Part shown: positions 1 to 8,635 of the stretch, piece by piece
How positions within the stretch are numbered: position 1 is the first letter of the stretch
Layout: every line of letters starts with the position of its first letter
NCBI RefSeq assembly: GCF_003614185.1
Contig: NZ_KZ987724.1
Span: forward strand, 1,961,360 to 2,025,359
From: Paenibacillus aceti
Lineage (GTDB): Bacteria > Bacillota > Bacilli > Paenibacillales > Paenibacillaceae
Length of the DNA: 64,000 nt
Direction of reading: 5' to 3'
Translations under genes and position numbers: made by a program
The notes under the pieces: generated by a model
Told to the model about the DNA's origin: nothing
Database searches by the model: none
The model's input: the letters and a program-made list of their open reading frames with translations, nothing else

Positions 1-917
1 GCGATTTCAACGAAGGCGCCGAAATTCACGAGACGTTTTACTTCGCCGCTCACGATATCACCGATATGGAATTGCTCGCTAGCTGTATCCCAAGGTCCTG
101 GCAGAGCAGCTTTGATGCTAAGGCTGATTTTGCCTTTCTCTGGATCAACTTTGAGAACTTTAACTTTGACTTTATCTCCTTCGGAGAGAACGTCAGCTGG
201 TTTGTCCACATGGCTCCAAGAGATTTCCGATACGTGTACAAGTCCGTCCACGCCGCCCACATCAACAAATGCGCCGAATTGGGTCAAGCGTTGTACTGTA
301 CCTTCGATCACTTCGCCTTCTTGCAGGTTAGCCATTACTTTTTGCTTATTAGCTTCGAACTCTTCGTCAAGCACATCCTTCTGGGACAGGATGACTTTGT
401 TGTTCTCTTTGTCGAGTTCTTTCACTTTAACGCGAAGCGTACGGCCTTTGTAATCGCTGAAATCTTCAACGAAATGGCGTTCCACCATGGAAGCAGGAAT
501 GAAGCCGCGCAGGCCTACGTCTACGACAAGACCGCCTTTAACGACATCGGCAACTACAACTTCGAAGGTTTCTTGGCTGTCCATGCGAGCTTGCAATTCA
601 TCCCAAGCATTCTCGCTGTCGATGGCACGCTTGGAAAGAACGAGGCGTTCCTTCTCATCGTCGATGCTAACGACCTTGGTCTCAACCTCTTGGCCAACTT
701 GAATAGCGTCCGCAACGCTGTCCAGATGGACGGAGGACAATTCACGAATAGGAATAACGCCGTCATATTTATATCCAATACTCACATAAGCTTGGTTATC
801 CTCGATTTTGACGATCGTTCCTTTCACGGTGTCCCCTTTTTTCAAGGATACGATTTGTTCCATTTCTTCCTGGCTTGCCTCAACGGCATCCAAACCATTT
901 TTTGTTTCTTCCGACAT
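1..917 (-). CDS. rpsA: S1 RNA-binding domain protein (RpsA/YpfD family), 3' end outside window
   Basis: Translating the minus strand from ATG at 917 gives about 305 residues with no stop before the left edge, so the C-terminus is missing. Repeated S1 (OB-fold) domains start near residues 22, 104, 190 and 275. Each carries the typical G-x-V pattern followed by a (G/D)-G-(F/L)-(I/V)-(P/H) turn, for example GVIPIREL and GAFVDVGG. S1 proteins bind single-stranded RNA and, in proteobacteria, help the 30S subunit load mRNA. The Firmicute YpfD type is shorter and its role is less clear. The ATG is preceded by a strong GGAGG site. The order rpsA, plsC, cmk, ypfB, ypfA resembles the B. subtilis ypf region. 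The gene has its own promoter, so it is probably not strictly co-transcribed with cmk and plsC. Confidence 0.95.
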   Translation of the reverse strand, partial: MSEETKNGLDAVEASQEEMEQIVSLKKGDTVKGTIVKIEDNQAYVSIGYKYDGVIPIRELSSVHLDSVADAIQVGQEVETKVVSIDDEKERLVLSKRAIDSENAWDELQARMDSQETFEVVVADVVKGGLVVDVGLRGFIPASMVERHFVEDFSDYKGRTLRVKVKELDKENNKVILSQKDVLDEEFEANKQKVMANLQEGEVIEGTVQRLTQFGAFVDVGGVDGLVHVSEISWSHVDKPADVLSEGDKVKVKVLKVDPEKGKISLSIKAALPGPWDTASEQFHIGDIVSGEVKRLVNFGAFVEI

Positions 918-950
918 GTCAATAACCTCCTCAATTCAAAAAAAACCATT

Positions 951-979
951 TATTTAAACTCGCCATTAGCGTAGTTCAA
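951..979 (-). promoter_or_regulatory. SigA-type promoter of the S1 gene
   Basis: On the minus strand there is TTGAAC (974-979), a 17-bp spacer and TAAATA (951-956), followed by about 35 nt of leader to the ATG at 917. The spacing is ideal. The -10 departs from consensus, so confidence is moderate. Confidence 0.45.
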
Positions 980-1050
980 AACAATTCACGAATATAGCTT
1001 TCCAATTATCCCCTATCTTCATGCATCGGCCTTTCAGACAGGTTGTGCAG

Positions 1051-1632
1051 CTATACCGATTTCTTAAGCTCGGCAATCCGGGACATGATAGCTTCCGTAG
1101 CCAGGTCGGCTGCTTCGGTCTTCGCTGCCTCCTTAAACTCGGTCATATCGATCGGTTCACCGTACACAACTCTCATTTTGCGAAAGAGCTTATAATTGCC
1201 AATAATAGCAACAGGAATGACCGCTGCATCGCTACGGAGCGCAAAAGTCGCCGCCCCCTTCTTACCTGCCCCCATATCCTCGCCCTTGGCCCGAGAGCCT
1301 TCCGGGAAAATCCCCATTACATGTCCACCACGAAGCAATGTGAGGGAGGTCTTGATCGATTCCTTGCTCACGGCGCCCCGTTTGACCGGGAAAGCGCCCA
1401 GTTCTTTAATCAACCAGCCGAGGCCGAAGATATCGAATAATTCCTTTTTCGCCATAAAATGCACCTTGCGTTTCGGCAGAATACCGATCGCCGGAGGGTC
1501 CAGCAGACTGATGTGATTCGAGCACAGCAGCACGCCTCCCTCTTCAGGAATATTCTCTAATCCCTTCGCCTCCAGGCGGAACAGCGCTTTATATATTAAC
1601 CGCAGCACTGCGCGACAAAATCTATAAATCAT
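1051..1632 (-). CDS. plsC: 1-acyl-sn-glycerol-3-phosphate acyltransferase
   Basis: This 193-residue protein has the acyltransferase HX4D motif as NHISLLD near residue 40 and a substrate-binding FPEGSR motif near residue 110. It transfers a second acyl chain to lysophosphatidic acid, making phosphatidic acid at the inner face of the membrane. The N-terminus is hydrophobic and basic, which fits peripheral membrane attachment. Its ATG directly follows the cmk stop codon (TAAATG), so the two are translationally coupled. The AGGGAG run ahead of it serves as ribosome binding site and lies within cmk. Confidence 0.95.
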   Translation of the reverse strand: MIYRFCRAVLRLIYKALFRLEAKGLENIPEEGGVLLCSNHISLLDPPAIGILPKRKVHFMAKKELFDIFGLGWLIKELGAFPVKRGAVSKESIKTSLTLLRGGHVMGIFPEGSRAKGEDMGAGKKGAATFALRSDAAVIPVAIIGNYKLFRKMRVVYGEPIDMTEFKEAAKTEAADLATEAIMSRIAELKKSV

Positions 1633-2340
1633 TTATACTTCTCCCTCTCTCCCTTGTATGCTCTGCACTCTGGACACGATGAATTCGACAACGTCATCGA
1701 TCGACATATGCGTCGTATCCAGGAGAATCGAGTCCTCAGCCTGGCGGAGCGGAGAAATCTCCCGTTCCCGGTCGAGGCGATCACGCTCAGCGATATCAAG
1801 TTCAAGCTGCTTCAGAGTAATGTCGCTTTGTTCCTTCATTTCCTTATACCTGCGAAGCGCTCTTTCTTCAATACTGGCTGTCATAAAAATTTTGACTTCA
1901 GCATCAGGTAGCACGGTAGTTCCGATATCACGGCCATCCATAACGACGCCTTTACGCAGAGCCATTTGCCGCTGAAGCGACACAAGCCAGCTTCGCAGCC
2001 CCTCGATCTGCGCATATCGGGACACTTTGGCGTTAACTGCAAGCGAACGGATCTCCCCGGTGACATCTACGCCACCGACCAGCACCTGCTGCCCGTTCTC
2101 CCCTGGAACCAGTTCAATGTCCAGCCTGTGTACCGCTTGCAATACTTGATCCTCAGCTTCCGAAGGTATCCCATGCTGGAGCATAAACCAGGTGGCAGCC
2201 CGGTACATAGCACCGGTATCTACATAAACATAGGATAACTTGCCTGCAACTTTACGGGCGATGGTACTCTTACCTGCCCCGGCCGGCCCGTCAATCGCGA
2301 TGTTGATCCTGACGTTAGCCTTAGACGCTGCACTTGCCAA
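1633..2340 (-). CDS. cmk: Cytidylate kinase
   Basis: CMP/dCMP kinase, which phosphorylates CMP and dCMP with ATP in pyrimidine nucleotide salvage. The P-loop is GPAGAGKST near residue 20, and the CMP-binding region contains MDGRDIGT. The start chosen is a TTG at 2340, nine bases after AGGAGG; the upstream in-frame TTG at 2358 overlaps that ribosome binding site and is unlikely. The result is 235 residues, close to the family's usual 220-230. A terminator hairpin just upstream separates it from ypfB, so cmk-plsC must start from a promoter near the cmk start that I could not identify. Confidence 0.94.
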   Translation of the reverse strand: MASAASKANVRINIAIDGPAGAGKSTIARKVAGKLSYVYVDTGAMYRAATWFMLQHGIPSEAEDQVLQAVHRLDIELVPGENGQQVLVGGVDVTGEIRSLAVNAKVSRYAQIEGLRSWLVSLQRQMALRKGVVMDGRDIGTTVLPDAEVKIFMTASIEERALRRYKEMKEQSDITLKQLELDIAERDRLDREREISPLRQAEDSILLDTTHMSIDDVVEFIVSRVQSIQGREGEV

Positions 2341-2372
2341 TGGGGCATTCCTCCTCAAAAGTGGGTGTCAAG

Positions 2373-2393
2373 AAAAAAGCAGGCTTTGCCTGC
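2373..2393 (-). terminator. Intrinsic terminator after ypfB
   Basis: On the minus strand a GCAGGC / GCCTGC stem with an AAA loop is followed by six T. It lies between ypfB and cmk and probably ends the ypfA-ypfB transcript. Confidence 0.7.
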
Positions 2394-2457
2394 GACGTGA
2401 AAATTATACCACACATAACTAAGGTATGCAAAAGAGATTAGCGCGAAAAGGGCAGGA

Positions 2458-2661
2458 TTATCGCCTATTTTCCCGATGAATCGGTACCCCCTCGAGCCGA
2501 TCTGCCGAGGACAACATATGTCTGATTTCCGGTATCCGCAGCGCCAGCTGCAGCAAGCAGAGACTGAGCACTAACAACAGGATCAGCCTGCGCAGCCATC
2601 TCTCCACCGGCCTACACAGCTGCAGGAATAACTCTGTATATCGATGTGCGTCATCCTTCAT
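2458..2661 (-). CDS. ypfB: Small membrane protein, YpfB-like (DUF5359)
   Basis: This 67-residue protein has one hydrophobic segment around residues 25-47 and a short tail ending in a LEGVPIH-like stretch. Size, layout and position between cmk and ypfA match B. subtilis YpfB, whose function is unknown. The ATG at 2661 follows CGGAGGGTGAG, which favours it over the in-frame codon at 2670. The assignment rests mostly on synteny and the tail pattern. Confidence 0.7.
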   Translation of the reverse strand: MKDDAHRYTELFLQLCRPVERWLRRLILLLVLSLCLLQLALRIPEIRHMLSSADRLEGVPIHRENRR

Positions 2662-2752
2662 GCTTCTCACCCTCCGGGTGCTTTTTTGAATTAGCTAATA
2701 TTAGCATATCCTCTTCCCGGGAAATCAGCCGCTTAACCACTTGAATGTCATA

Positions 2753-3406
2753 TTACCTATTCTTAAAATCAAACTGCCTTTCGAAACAATAGCGGATAAT
2801 CTTCTGGCGCTCCATATCTGAAATGTTGACCAGTTTCAACATGACAATTGTCCTCTGCGTCTCCAGCTTCTTCGTACGCACGACTTCAGCTTCAAACGGT
2901 ACATGGTCGATCGACCCGTTCTTGTATGGAATAAGCAGCCAGCAATACAGCAGATCCCCTTGGGAAATCCCGTATTTAGTATCACACATGAATGAGACAC
3001 CGCCGCCGCCGACATCTTCTGTATAAGTGACAAAGCGGGTATGATCCGCCTTCCTTACGGCAATTTCCAGCTCGGCCACCACGCGCAGGAAATCTCTCCG
3101 CTGAATCTTCGTGATCGTCTCCGGTTCCGGCTTGCGGATTCGTACCATCTGCACCTTATCATCGGCGAAGCCTATTACATATGTATTGAAAAAGTTCTTA
3201 ATCCCGCCCTCCGTCAAAAAATATACAGAAAGCTCGTCCCCGATATGAAGCCGCTTCAGTCTTCCGGTTCCGCTCTCAATCGGCACCTCAATCAAGAAGG
3301 AATCCTCATTATCGTCGGCGATCCGTGATTTATATTCTTTCTCTGCCGCCTTCTTGTCAACGGAAGCAATATGAATGAAGACGAGATCATTTATTTTTGG
3401 ATACAA
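2753..3406 (-). CDS. ypfA: PilZ-domain cyclic-di-GMP receptor, YpfA/YcgR-like flagellar brake
   Basis: An N-terminal YcgR-like domain (about residues 1-95) is followed by a PilZ domain that opens with the c-di-GMP binding signature QRRDFLR and continues to a D-x-G-G-G-G-V motif. In B. subtilis YpfA slows flagellar motility on binding c-di-GMP. I start it at TTG 3406: GGGGGTG lies five bases upstream and an extended -10 promoter lies just beyond. This gives 217 residues, the same length as B. subtilis YpfA. A longer open frame to 3559 would run through the promoter and is rejected. Confidence 0.9.
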   Translation of the reverse strand: MYPKINDLVFIHIASVDKKAAEKEYKSRIADDNEDSFLIEVPIESGTGRLKRLHIGDELSVYFLTEGGIKNFFNTYVIGFADDKVQMVRIRKPEPETITKIQRRDFLRVVAELEIAVRKADHTRFVTYTEDVGGGGVSFMCDTKYGISQGDLLYCWLLIPYKNGSIDHVPFEAEVVRTKKLETQRTIVMLKLVNISDMERQKIIRYCFERQFDFKNR

Positions 3407-3431
3407 GCTGACACCCCCAAATCTAGATATA

Positions 3432-3440
3432 AGTATAACA
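3432..3440 (-). promoter_or_regulatory. Extended -10 promoter of ypfA
   Basis: The minus strand reads TG-T-TATACT, an extended -10 element, about 25 bp ahead of the ypfA TTG. No good -35 is visible, which is acceptable for an extended -10 promoter. Confidence 0.5.
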
Positions 3441-3560
3441 TGCTTGTCCCGTCCCTGTTGATATGGAATTTCGAGATTCTTAAAGATGGACATTTCATGA
3501 AATCTGAAATAACAAAAGAGCCTGGTCACCCTTAGAAAGGTATGATCAAGCTCTGGCAAA

Positions 3561-4958
3561 TCATAAAGTATTCTTCTTCGCTCTCGATTGTTTCACCGGT
3601 TCGTTCGCCTGCCGGTTGTTCGGCTTATTGCTCCTGACCTCTTCGATATTCTCTTCATTTCCATTCTCGGCATTAATGTATATCCGATAGTCCGAACCGT
3701 TGATAGAACCGCCGAATTCATAGGTAAGCACCTTCTCCGACAGCTCATTCTTGATAAGCGCAAGCCGGTTGTACTTCTCCTTAAAGTCGGAATTCAAATA
3801 TTTCCGCGCTTGTTCCACGGTCAGCTTCGGCTCAGGGATCTTCTGATCGACCTCGCGCTCATACACATAGTCGCTCGCCTGCAGCCCGGTCACTTGACCG
3901 TTGTCCAGACCTACACGAACAGTCACCTTCTCCGGATAGATCAAGACATCCCCTTGCTTATTCACGAACGTCAAGCTGCCAATATTATCATACTCATCAT
4001 AGGATACCGCCGTCATATTCGGATACCCTTTATCCTTCAGGAACTTCTCCGACTCGGCTCTCGCTTCCTTATATCCGAGCGATTTCTGTCCAAGGGTGCG
4101 GTCGCAGGAGTACGAGATCAAATGTCCTCCGTTGCGGGTGTAGTCAAGAGTGTAGCTCTCATCCTTCTTGCCTTTGGCTTTGGCCGTGAAGGAAGCCCAT
4201 TCCGTACCGCGCCCATTCTCCACAACCTTGACATCGCCGTTGTGATGACCGATGAACTGTGCTGCCTTCTGCTTAATATTCTGCGCTGTGATCGGAGTTC
4301 CGCCCAGCTTCTTCACCGAGCGTTTTGTGTACATGCTGGATACGGAAGGTCCCCAGTCAAGCTCAGGATATTCTCCCACCTTTTTGTCCACCGTCTTGAA
4401 GCCGTCGATAATCGTATTGTCCTTCGCTTCCTTGTCCGTGGCCAAAGCCGTCTCTACGTCCATCCAGCGCAGACGATTGGAGATAACCTTGTCCTGAACG
4501 CCTTGCAGATCCTTGGAGATTTCCGCCGCGTTATTATATAGCTCCTTCAAATTTTTAAGCTCGCCGTCGGTCAACGGCTGCTTAGTCAAATCACGAACCG
4601 CCGTCTGATAGGAGAAGTTGGAGATTCGCGACAGGAACTCCTCTGTCTTGCTGAAAGGAAGCATGGTCAGCGGAAGCTGATTAATTTCATTTTGCGCTTC
4701 GCTCGTAATTCTCCACACATTCACCAGACCTTTACGCTGGGAACCGGTCGAGGCCGAATGAACCGCCAGCGTATTGCCAAGCTGATTATGCAGTCTGTCA
4801 ACATGATACGACAAATCATGAAAAGCCCGCTGATATTGGTTCTCGGCCTTGATCAAAATCGCGTTCTTCTCTTGGTTCTCCTGATATCCCCATACCAATG
4901 CGCCGATTAATAAAAGAGTCGCAATAGGAAATAAAATCGCACTCAAACGTTTATACAT
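3561..4958 (-). CDS. ypeB: Germination protein YpeB
   Basis: This 465-residue protein has an N-terminal membrane anchor (about residues 7-24), a long helical region and C-terminal PepSY-type repeats (for example TVEQARKYL). In B. subtilis YpeB is made in the forespore and is required for stability and localisation of the cortex-lytic enzyme SleB, normally encoded directly upstream. Here the upstream position (4959-5280) holds only a 49-codon gene and then prsW, so ypeB is separated from sleB. The C-terminal tail is rich in Lys, Asn and Arg. ATG 4958 follows AAAGGGG. Confidence 0.93.
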   Translation of the reverse strand: MYKRLSAILFPIATLLLIGALVWGYQENQEKNAILIKAENQYQRAFHDLSYHVDRLHNQLGNTLAVHSASTGSQRKGLVNVWRITSEAQNEINQLPLTMLPFSKTEEFLSRISNFSYQTAVRDLTKQPLTDGELKNLKELYNNAAEISKDLQGVQDKVISNRLRWMDVETALATDKEAKDNTIIDGFKTVDKKVGEYPELDWGPSVSSMYTKRSVKKLGGTPITAQNIKQKAAQFIGHHNGDVKVVENGRGTEWASFTAKAKGKKDESYTLDYTRNGGHLISYSCDRTLGQKSLGYKEARAESEKFLKDKGYPNMTAVSYDEYDNIGSLTFVNKQGDVLIYPEKVTVRVGLDNGQVTGLQASDYVYEREVDQKIPEPKLTVEQARKYLNSDFKEKYNRLALIKNELSEKVLTYEFGGSINGSDYRIYINAENGNEENIEEVRSNKPNNRQANEPVKQSRAKKNTL

Positions 4959-5055
4959 TGGCTAAAGCCCCTTTCTTCATCTAAGCTGTGCTTATTTTGA
5001 GTTGAAAAAAGAAGCTTTATGCATACGGCTGGAAAATGAGGATACTCCGACCGTT

Positions 5056-5205
5056 CTATAGCGCTTCCTCGATCTCGAAATCCTCACGATTATCGCATAA
5101 ACATTGCTTAAAGCCCGTCTCGATCTGTCCTTTATCTTTTCTTCCTCGCAATATAAATCTTTCGCCACAGGTTTTGCAGGTAATTCTTACTTTGATCCGC
5201 ATCAT
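5056..5205 (-). CDS. Tiny Cys-rich zinc-ribbon-like protein of unknown function
   Basis: A 49-codon frame starts at ATG 5205, seven bases after AAGGGGTG, and ends at TAG 5056. It has a TCKTCGE knuckle near the N-terminus and a CLC pair after about 24 residues, giving four cysteines that could bind one zinc ion. The C-terminus is acidic (EDFEIEEAL). It lies between prsW and ypeB on the same strand, in the place where B. subtilis carries sleB. The good ribosome binding site and cysteine spacing support a real gene. I do not know its function. Confidence 0.7.
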   Translation of the reverse strand: MMRIKVRITCKTCGERFILRGRKDKGQIETGFKQCLCDNREDFEIEEAL

Positions 5206-5280
5206 AAAAAGGCACCCCTTCCAGATACAGGCGTTAAAGCCTATAATATCTAGAATCAGGATGCCCCATTCGAAACTGTA

Positions 5281-5970
5281 TTAATCCTGTCCCCCCGCTT
5301 CGGTAAGACGGTAGGGTGAACGCTTGGTAGCCCGGTATATTTTGCCTAGACCTCCGTACCAGAAGAAGGCCATCAGTGGAACGATATACCAGATCCAATA
5401 TTGAGTTAAATTATCCAGGATATAATCGTACACGCCATGCCAGAACAATGGCAGTAAGAGCGAGAACAGTAGATACTTACGATTCGTCCAGCCGCTTGTA
5501 AACTTCGCCCGGCCGATATAGTAACCCATCATTACGCCGAACATCGCATGTCCCGAGACGGGCAATAGCGCTCTGACGAGCATCGTCCCCAAGGTAGCTT
5601 GACTAGCGAAGGCGAAGATTACATTCTCAACGGTAGCGAACCCGAGCGAGATCGCTGTCGCATATAGAATTCCATCATACGGTTCATCGAACTCGGTATG
5701 GTGATATATTAAATGAAACAGAACGAACCATTTGAGCGCTTCCTCGACCCCGGCGGAGACGACAAAAGCTTGCACCAGCGGGCCGTCGCCTAGCCATATC
5801 GTTAAACCGCGCTGCAGTATCATCACAGGCAAAATGACCAAAAAACCGATCAAAAATACCTTAAGAACCATTTGCAACGGTTCAGTGTCGTACTTGTCCC
5901 TGAGGTAAAAATAAGTAAGCAGGGCGATACCGGGAGCGACCGCTGCGGTTAAAATTGAGAAAATAAGCAA
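5281..5970 (-). CDS. prsW: Intramembrane protease PrsW (GluP family)
   Basis: A 229-residue polytopic membrane protein. The glutamate zinc-protease signature EEALKW follows a membrane segment near residue 80, and further conserved His and Glu residues lie in later segments (VSGHAMFG, FWHGVYDY). In B. subtilis PrsW makes the first cut in the anti-sigma factor RsiW, releasing SigW during envelope stress. The start is TTG 5970 after AAGGAGG. It heads a minus-strand group with the tiny Cys-rich gene and ypeB. Confidence 0.93.
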   Translation of the reverse strand: MLIFSILTAAVAPGIALLTYFYLRDKYDTEPLQMVLKVFLIGFLVILPVMILQRGLTIWLGDGPLVQAFVVSAGVEEALKWFVLFHLIYHHTEFDEPYDGILYATAISLGFATVENVIFAFASQATLGTMLVRALLPVSGHAMFGVMMGYYIGRAKFTSGWTNRKYLLFSLLLPLFWHGVYDYILDNLTQYWIWYIVPLMAFFWYGGLGKIYRATKRSPYRLTEAGGQD

Positions 5971-6030
5971 ACGGGATTCCTCCTTACTATCGTCCCTTAT
6001 CTCAAAATAGCCTGACTCTCTATGTCATGC

Positions 6031-6651
6031 TTAATTTTGTAATTTAAAATGTTCGCAAATTACGCCCACTGCATCATCTGCAATGACGACATTGCCGTAC
6101 TCTTCAAGCACTGCCGAAGTGACCGAAATGGCATCACCGAATTCAGCCAAGACCGCGATAATAGCTTGAATTTTGCTCTCCTCCAGAGGATCAGAATCCA
6201 CCTGCAGTACCCATTTCCCTTTATATTTATACAGTCTGCCGGCCTCTACAAGCATATGGTTCAGAACGTGAGCCGCTTCGATTAACATTTCAAAATCATC
6301 GAAAGAATACAGAATTGTGTCACTGCTCTCCAGCGTCACTTCCATTTCATATACTTCATCCGGCAATTCATCCTCATAAGACGATCCAAATCCAGGATGG
6401 TGATGGTCATATTTCCCTCGTGTTACGATCACAACCATTCCCTGTGCAGGCAAGGCGATCACTTCAACAGCCAAAGGACCAGTAGCGTCAAATCCGACTT
6501 CCTTATAGGCCTGATCCATCATTTCAGTAAACAAATCATGAACCTTAGGAATCTCTTGCCACATATCCTCTTTCTGAATACCGCGCTCACTCAGATCGTC
6601 AAAAGTAAGGAAAATCCGTATCTTATCCTGGCCAAGTCTTTCTATCCTCAT
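6031..6651 (-). CDS. mecA: ClpC adaptor protein MecA
   Basis: This 206-residue protein starts with MRIERLGQDKIRIFLTF, the N-terminal target-binding part of MecA. It ends with the C-terminal ClpC-binding domain (about residues 115-206), which contains a FDDFE segment, and a linker lies between them. MecA delivers substrates such as ComK to ClpCP for degradation. ATG 6651 is preceded by GAGGAGG with good spacing; the codon at 6669 lies upstream of that site and is rejected. MecA and its paralogue YpbH are hard to separate from sequence alone. Confidence 0.88.
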   Translation of the reverse strand: MRIERLGQDKIRIFLTFDDLSERGIQKEDMWQEIPKVHDLFTEMMDQAYKEVGFDATGPLAVEVIALPAQGMVVIVTRGKYDHHHPGFGSSYEDELPDEVYEMEVTLESSDTILYSFDDFEMLIEAAHVLNHMLVEAGRLYKYKGKWVLQVDSDPLEESKIQAIIAVLAEFGDAISVTSAVLEEYGNVVIADDAVGVICEHFKLQN

Positions 6652-6774
6652 ACAGGATCCTCCTCTCATGCCGTTGTTATAACAAATTATGAAACGTGCT
6701 TTAATATGTGATGGAAATGGTTCTTTGTATGTATGTTATCATTTATTCTCACTAATTGCACGCAATAATGTAGG

Positions 6775-6827
6775 CAAAAAAAGAATCATTTTTCGCTAGA
6801 AATTGCCTAATCTGCGAAAAATGATTC
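6775..6827 (-). terminator. Intrinsic terminator of the YtxH-like gene
   Basis: A perfect 14-bp inverted repeat (6783-6796 with 6814-6827) is followed on the minus strand by a run of seven T. It ends the transcript of the gene at 6861-7223. Confidence 0.85.
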
Positions 6828-6860
6828 CAAAAGGAATATCTAAGCTGCTAGTTTCCTTTA

Positions 6861-7223
6861 TTAACTGTTGATGCCCGGAATTTGCGTACTGTTATCCTTC
6901 AGAATCGCCTCTACCTCATGCCGGACATCCGGATTTCCTTTAATGAAATCTTGAATCTGCTTCAAAGAGTGTTCCTTCGAATGACTCGATAATGAGGGGC
7001 CTGCGCTTCTGTTACTGGGAAACACCTGGGCACTGATGGTGCTCCCTTGGCTGCTTGTTGCTCTAGCCTGCCTGTGACCGCATTCTGTCTTCATACCCGC
7101 CAGACTCAAGGCCGAACCAGCTTCGCTCAGCATCGCCATCCAGTTGATTTTGCGCTTGGATGCCATGACTCCTGCCGTGGCGCCAAGGATAACACCGGTT
7201 AAGAATGAGGATGATCTCACCAA
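6861..7223 (-). CDS. Small YtxH-like membrane-associated protein
   Basis: A 120-residue protein. Its N-terminus (about residues 5-22, SFLTGVILGATAGVMAS) is a short Gly/Ala-rich hydrophobic segment typical of YtxH-domain proteins. A Ser-rich middle follows, then a helical tail (about residues 86-115, LKQIQDFIKGNPDVRHEVEA). The start is TTG 7223 or GTG 7220, both just after TAAGGAGG. It stands alone between serS and its own terminator. Function is unknown; YtxH proteins of other Bacillales are linked to general stress. Confidence 0.7.
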   Translation of the reverse strand: MVRSSSFLTGVILGATAGVMASKRKINWMAMLSEAGSALSLAGMKTECGHRQARATSSQGSTISAQVFPSNRSAGPSLSSHSKEHSLKQIQDFIKGNPDVRHEVEAILKDNSTQIPGINS

Positions 7224-7238
7224 TATAACCTCCTTAGA

Positions 7239-7253
7239 TGTGATAAAATCACA
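7239..7253. promoter_or_regulatory. Palindrome upstream of the YtxH-like gene
   Basis: TGTGAT-AAA-ATCACA is a perfect 6-bp palindrome directly upstream of the ribosome binding site at 7226-7232. It could be an operator or a small mRNA hairpin. Confidence 0.3.
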
Positions 7254-7323
7254 CTTAGTGTTCGCCCTTTAAAACAAACTCATGCGGTATAAATACAGGA
7301 AAGCATTTCTGTCTAACCACAGC

Positions 7324-8607
7324 TTAAGCCCGCAGCACCAATTCGCTCCGTCCGCCCAAATATTGGCGCAGCGCAGGCGGTACATAGATCGATCCATCTT
7401 CCCGTTGATGATTCTCCAATAAAGGAATCAAAATCCGCGGCGAAGCTACAGCCGTATTGTTAAGCGTATAGCAGTATTGCAGCTTCCCCTGTTCATCCCG
7501 GCAGCGGATATTCGATCTTCTCGCCTGGAAGCTGTGCAGATCCGATGCGGAATGGGTCTCCCCGTAAGCGCCGCGGCTCGGCATCCAGGTTTCGATATCA
7601 TACTGCTTATACGTCTTCTGCGACATATCGCCCGAGCATACCGACATCACCCGGTATGGAAGCTCCAAGGCCTGCAGCAGCTGCTCCGAATGGGAGGTGA
7701 TCTCCTGCAGCATTCGTTCCGATAGCGCCGGATCAGGCTGGCAGATGATGACCATCTCCACTTTGGCGAATTGATGCACCCGATACAGGCCGCGAACATC
7801 CCGTCCTGCCGATCCGACCTCGCTGCGGAAGCAATTCGATACCCCGGCCAGCTTGATCGGCTGCGAGGCTTCGACCACTTCACCTCCATAGTAGGAGACG
7901 AGCGGAACCTCGGCAGTACCGACCATCCACAGCTCTTCGTCCTTTATCGCATAAGCCTGATCTCTTCCAGTAGGAAAGAAGCCAGTGTTCACCATATTCT
8001 CCTCCCGCACCATCAGCGGAACGTCAAGCGGTGTGAAGCCGTGTTCCAGCAGCATATCCAGCGCCAATTGTTGAACGGCGCGATGATATAACAGCCCCAG
8101 CCCCTTCAAATAATAGCTGCGGCTTCCTCCCACTTTGACCCCCCGCGGTATGTCGATCATATCGTGGCGAGTTCCCAATTCCATATGATCTAATGGCTCA
8201 AACGTCCACTCTGGTGGCGTTCCCCAGCTTCGCACCTCCACATTGTCCGCATCCGATCTACCCACCGGAGTGTCCGGTGATGGAACATTCGGCATCAGGA
8301 GCAGCAAGCGCTCCAGTGCTAGATTCACCGCATCCAGCTGAGCTGTTCCTTCGCTGATCCTCTCGTTAAGCTGCTTTAGCTGCGCTTTATATTGCTCAGC
8401 CTCTTCCGTATGGCCTGTGTGCATTAATTTTGCCACCTGCACCGACCCTTCATTCCTCTGTCTCCGTAAACTCTCGATCTCCTGCAGCAATTTACGTCTC
8501 TGCTCATCCTGCTGCAGACATTCCTCCACAGATACTTCAATCCCTTTGTTGTCCGCAGCAGCTTGCGCTTCGGCGGCATGGTCACGAATCCAATGAATAT
8601 CCAGCAT
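7324..8607 (-). CDS. serS: Seryl-tRNA synthetase
   Basis: A 427-residue class II synthetase. The N-terminal long helical coiled-coil arm (about residues 25-100) contacts the long variable arm of tRNA-Ser. The catalytic core has the TAEVPL motif and class II motif 2 (CFRSEVGSAGRDVRGLYRVHQF). It charges tRNA-Ser and selenocysteine tRNA where present. ATG 8607 follows AAAGGAGCG; an open frame to 8727 runs back through the T-box terminator and is not coding. Expression is controlled by the T-box leader, so it rises when uncharged tRNA-Ser accumulates. Confidence 0.96.
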   Translation of the reverse strand: MLDIHWIRDHAAEAQAAADNKGIEVSVEECLQQDEQRRKLLQEIESLRRQRNEGSVQVAKLMHTGHTEEAEQYKAQLKQLNERISEGTAQLDAVNLALERLLLLMPNVPSPDTPVGRSDADNVEVRSWGTPPEWTFEPLDHMELGTRHDMIDIPRGVKVGGSRSYYLKGLGLLYHRAVQQLALDMLLEHGFTPLDVPLMVREENMVNTGFFPTGRDQAYAIKDEELWMVGTAEVPLVSYYGGEVVEASQPIKLAGVSNCFRSEVGSAGRDVRGLYRVHQFAKVEMVIICQPDPALSERMLQEITSHSEQLLQALELPYRVMSVCSGDMSQKTYKQYDIETWMPSRGAYGETHSASDLHSFQARRSNIRCRDEQGKLQYCYTLNNTAVASPRILIPLLENHQREDGSIYVPPALRQYLGGRSELVLRA

Positions 8608-8635
8608 ATCAATCGCTCCTTTTGGGCTTAATAAA

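Noticed and set aside
66-974. A 302-codon open frame on the plus strand
   Set aside because: It is antisense to the S1 protein gene, whose minus-strand translation shows clear S1 domains and a good ribosome binding site.
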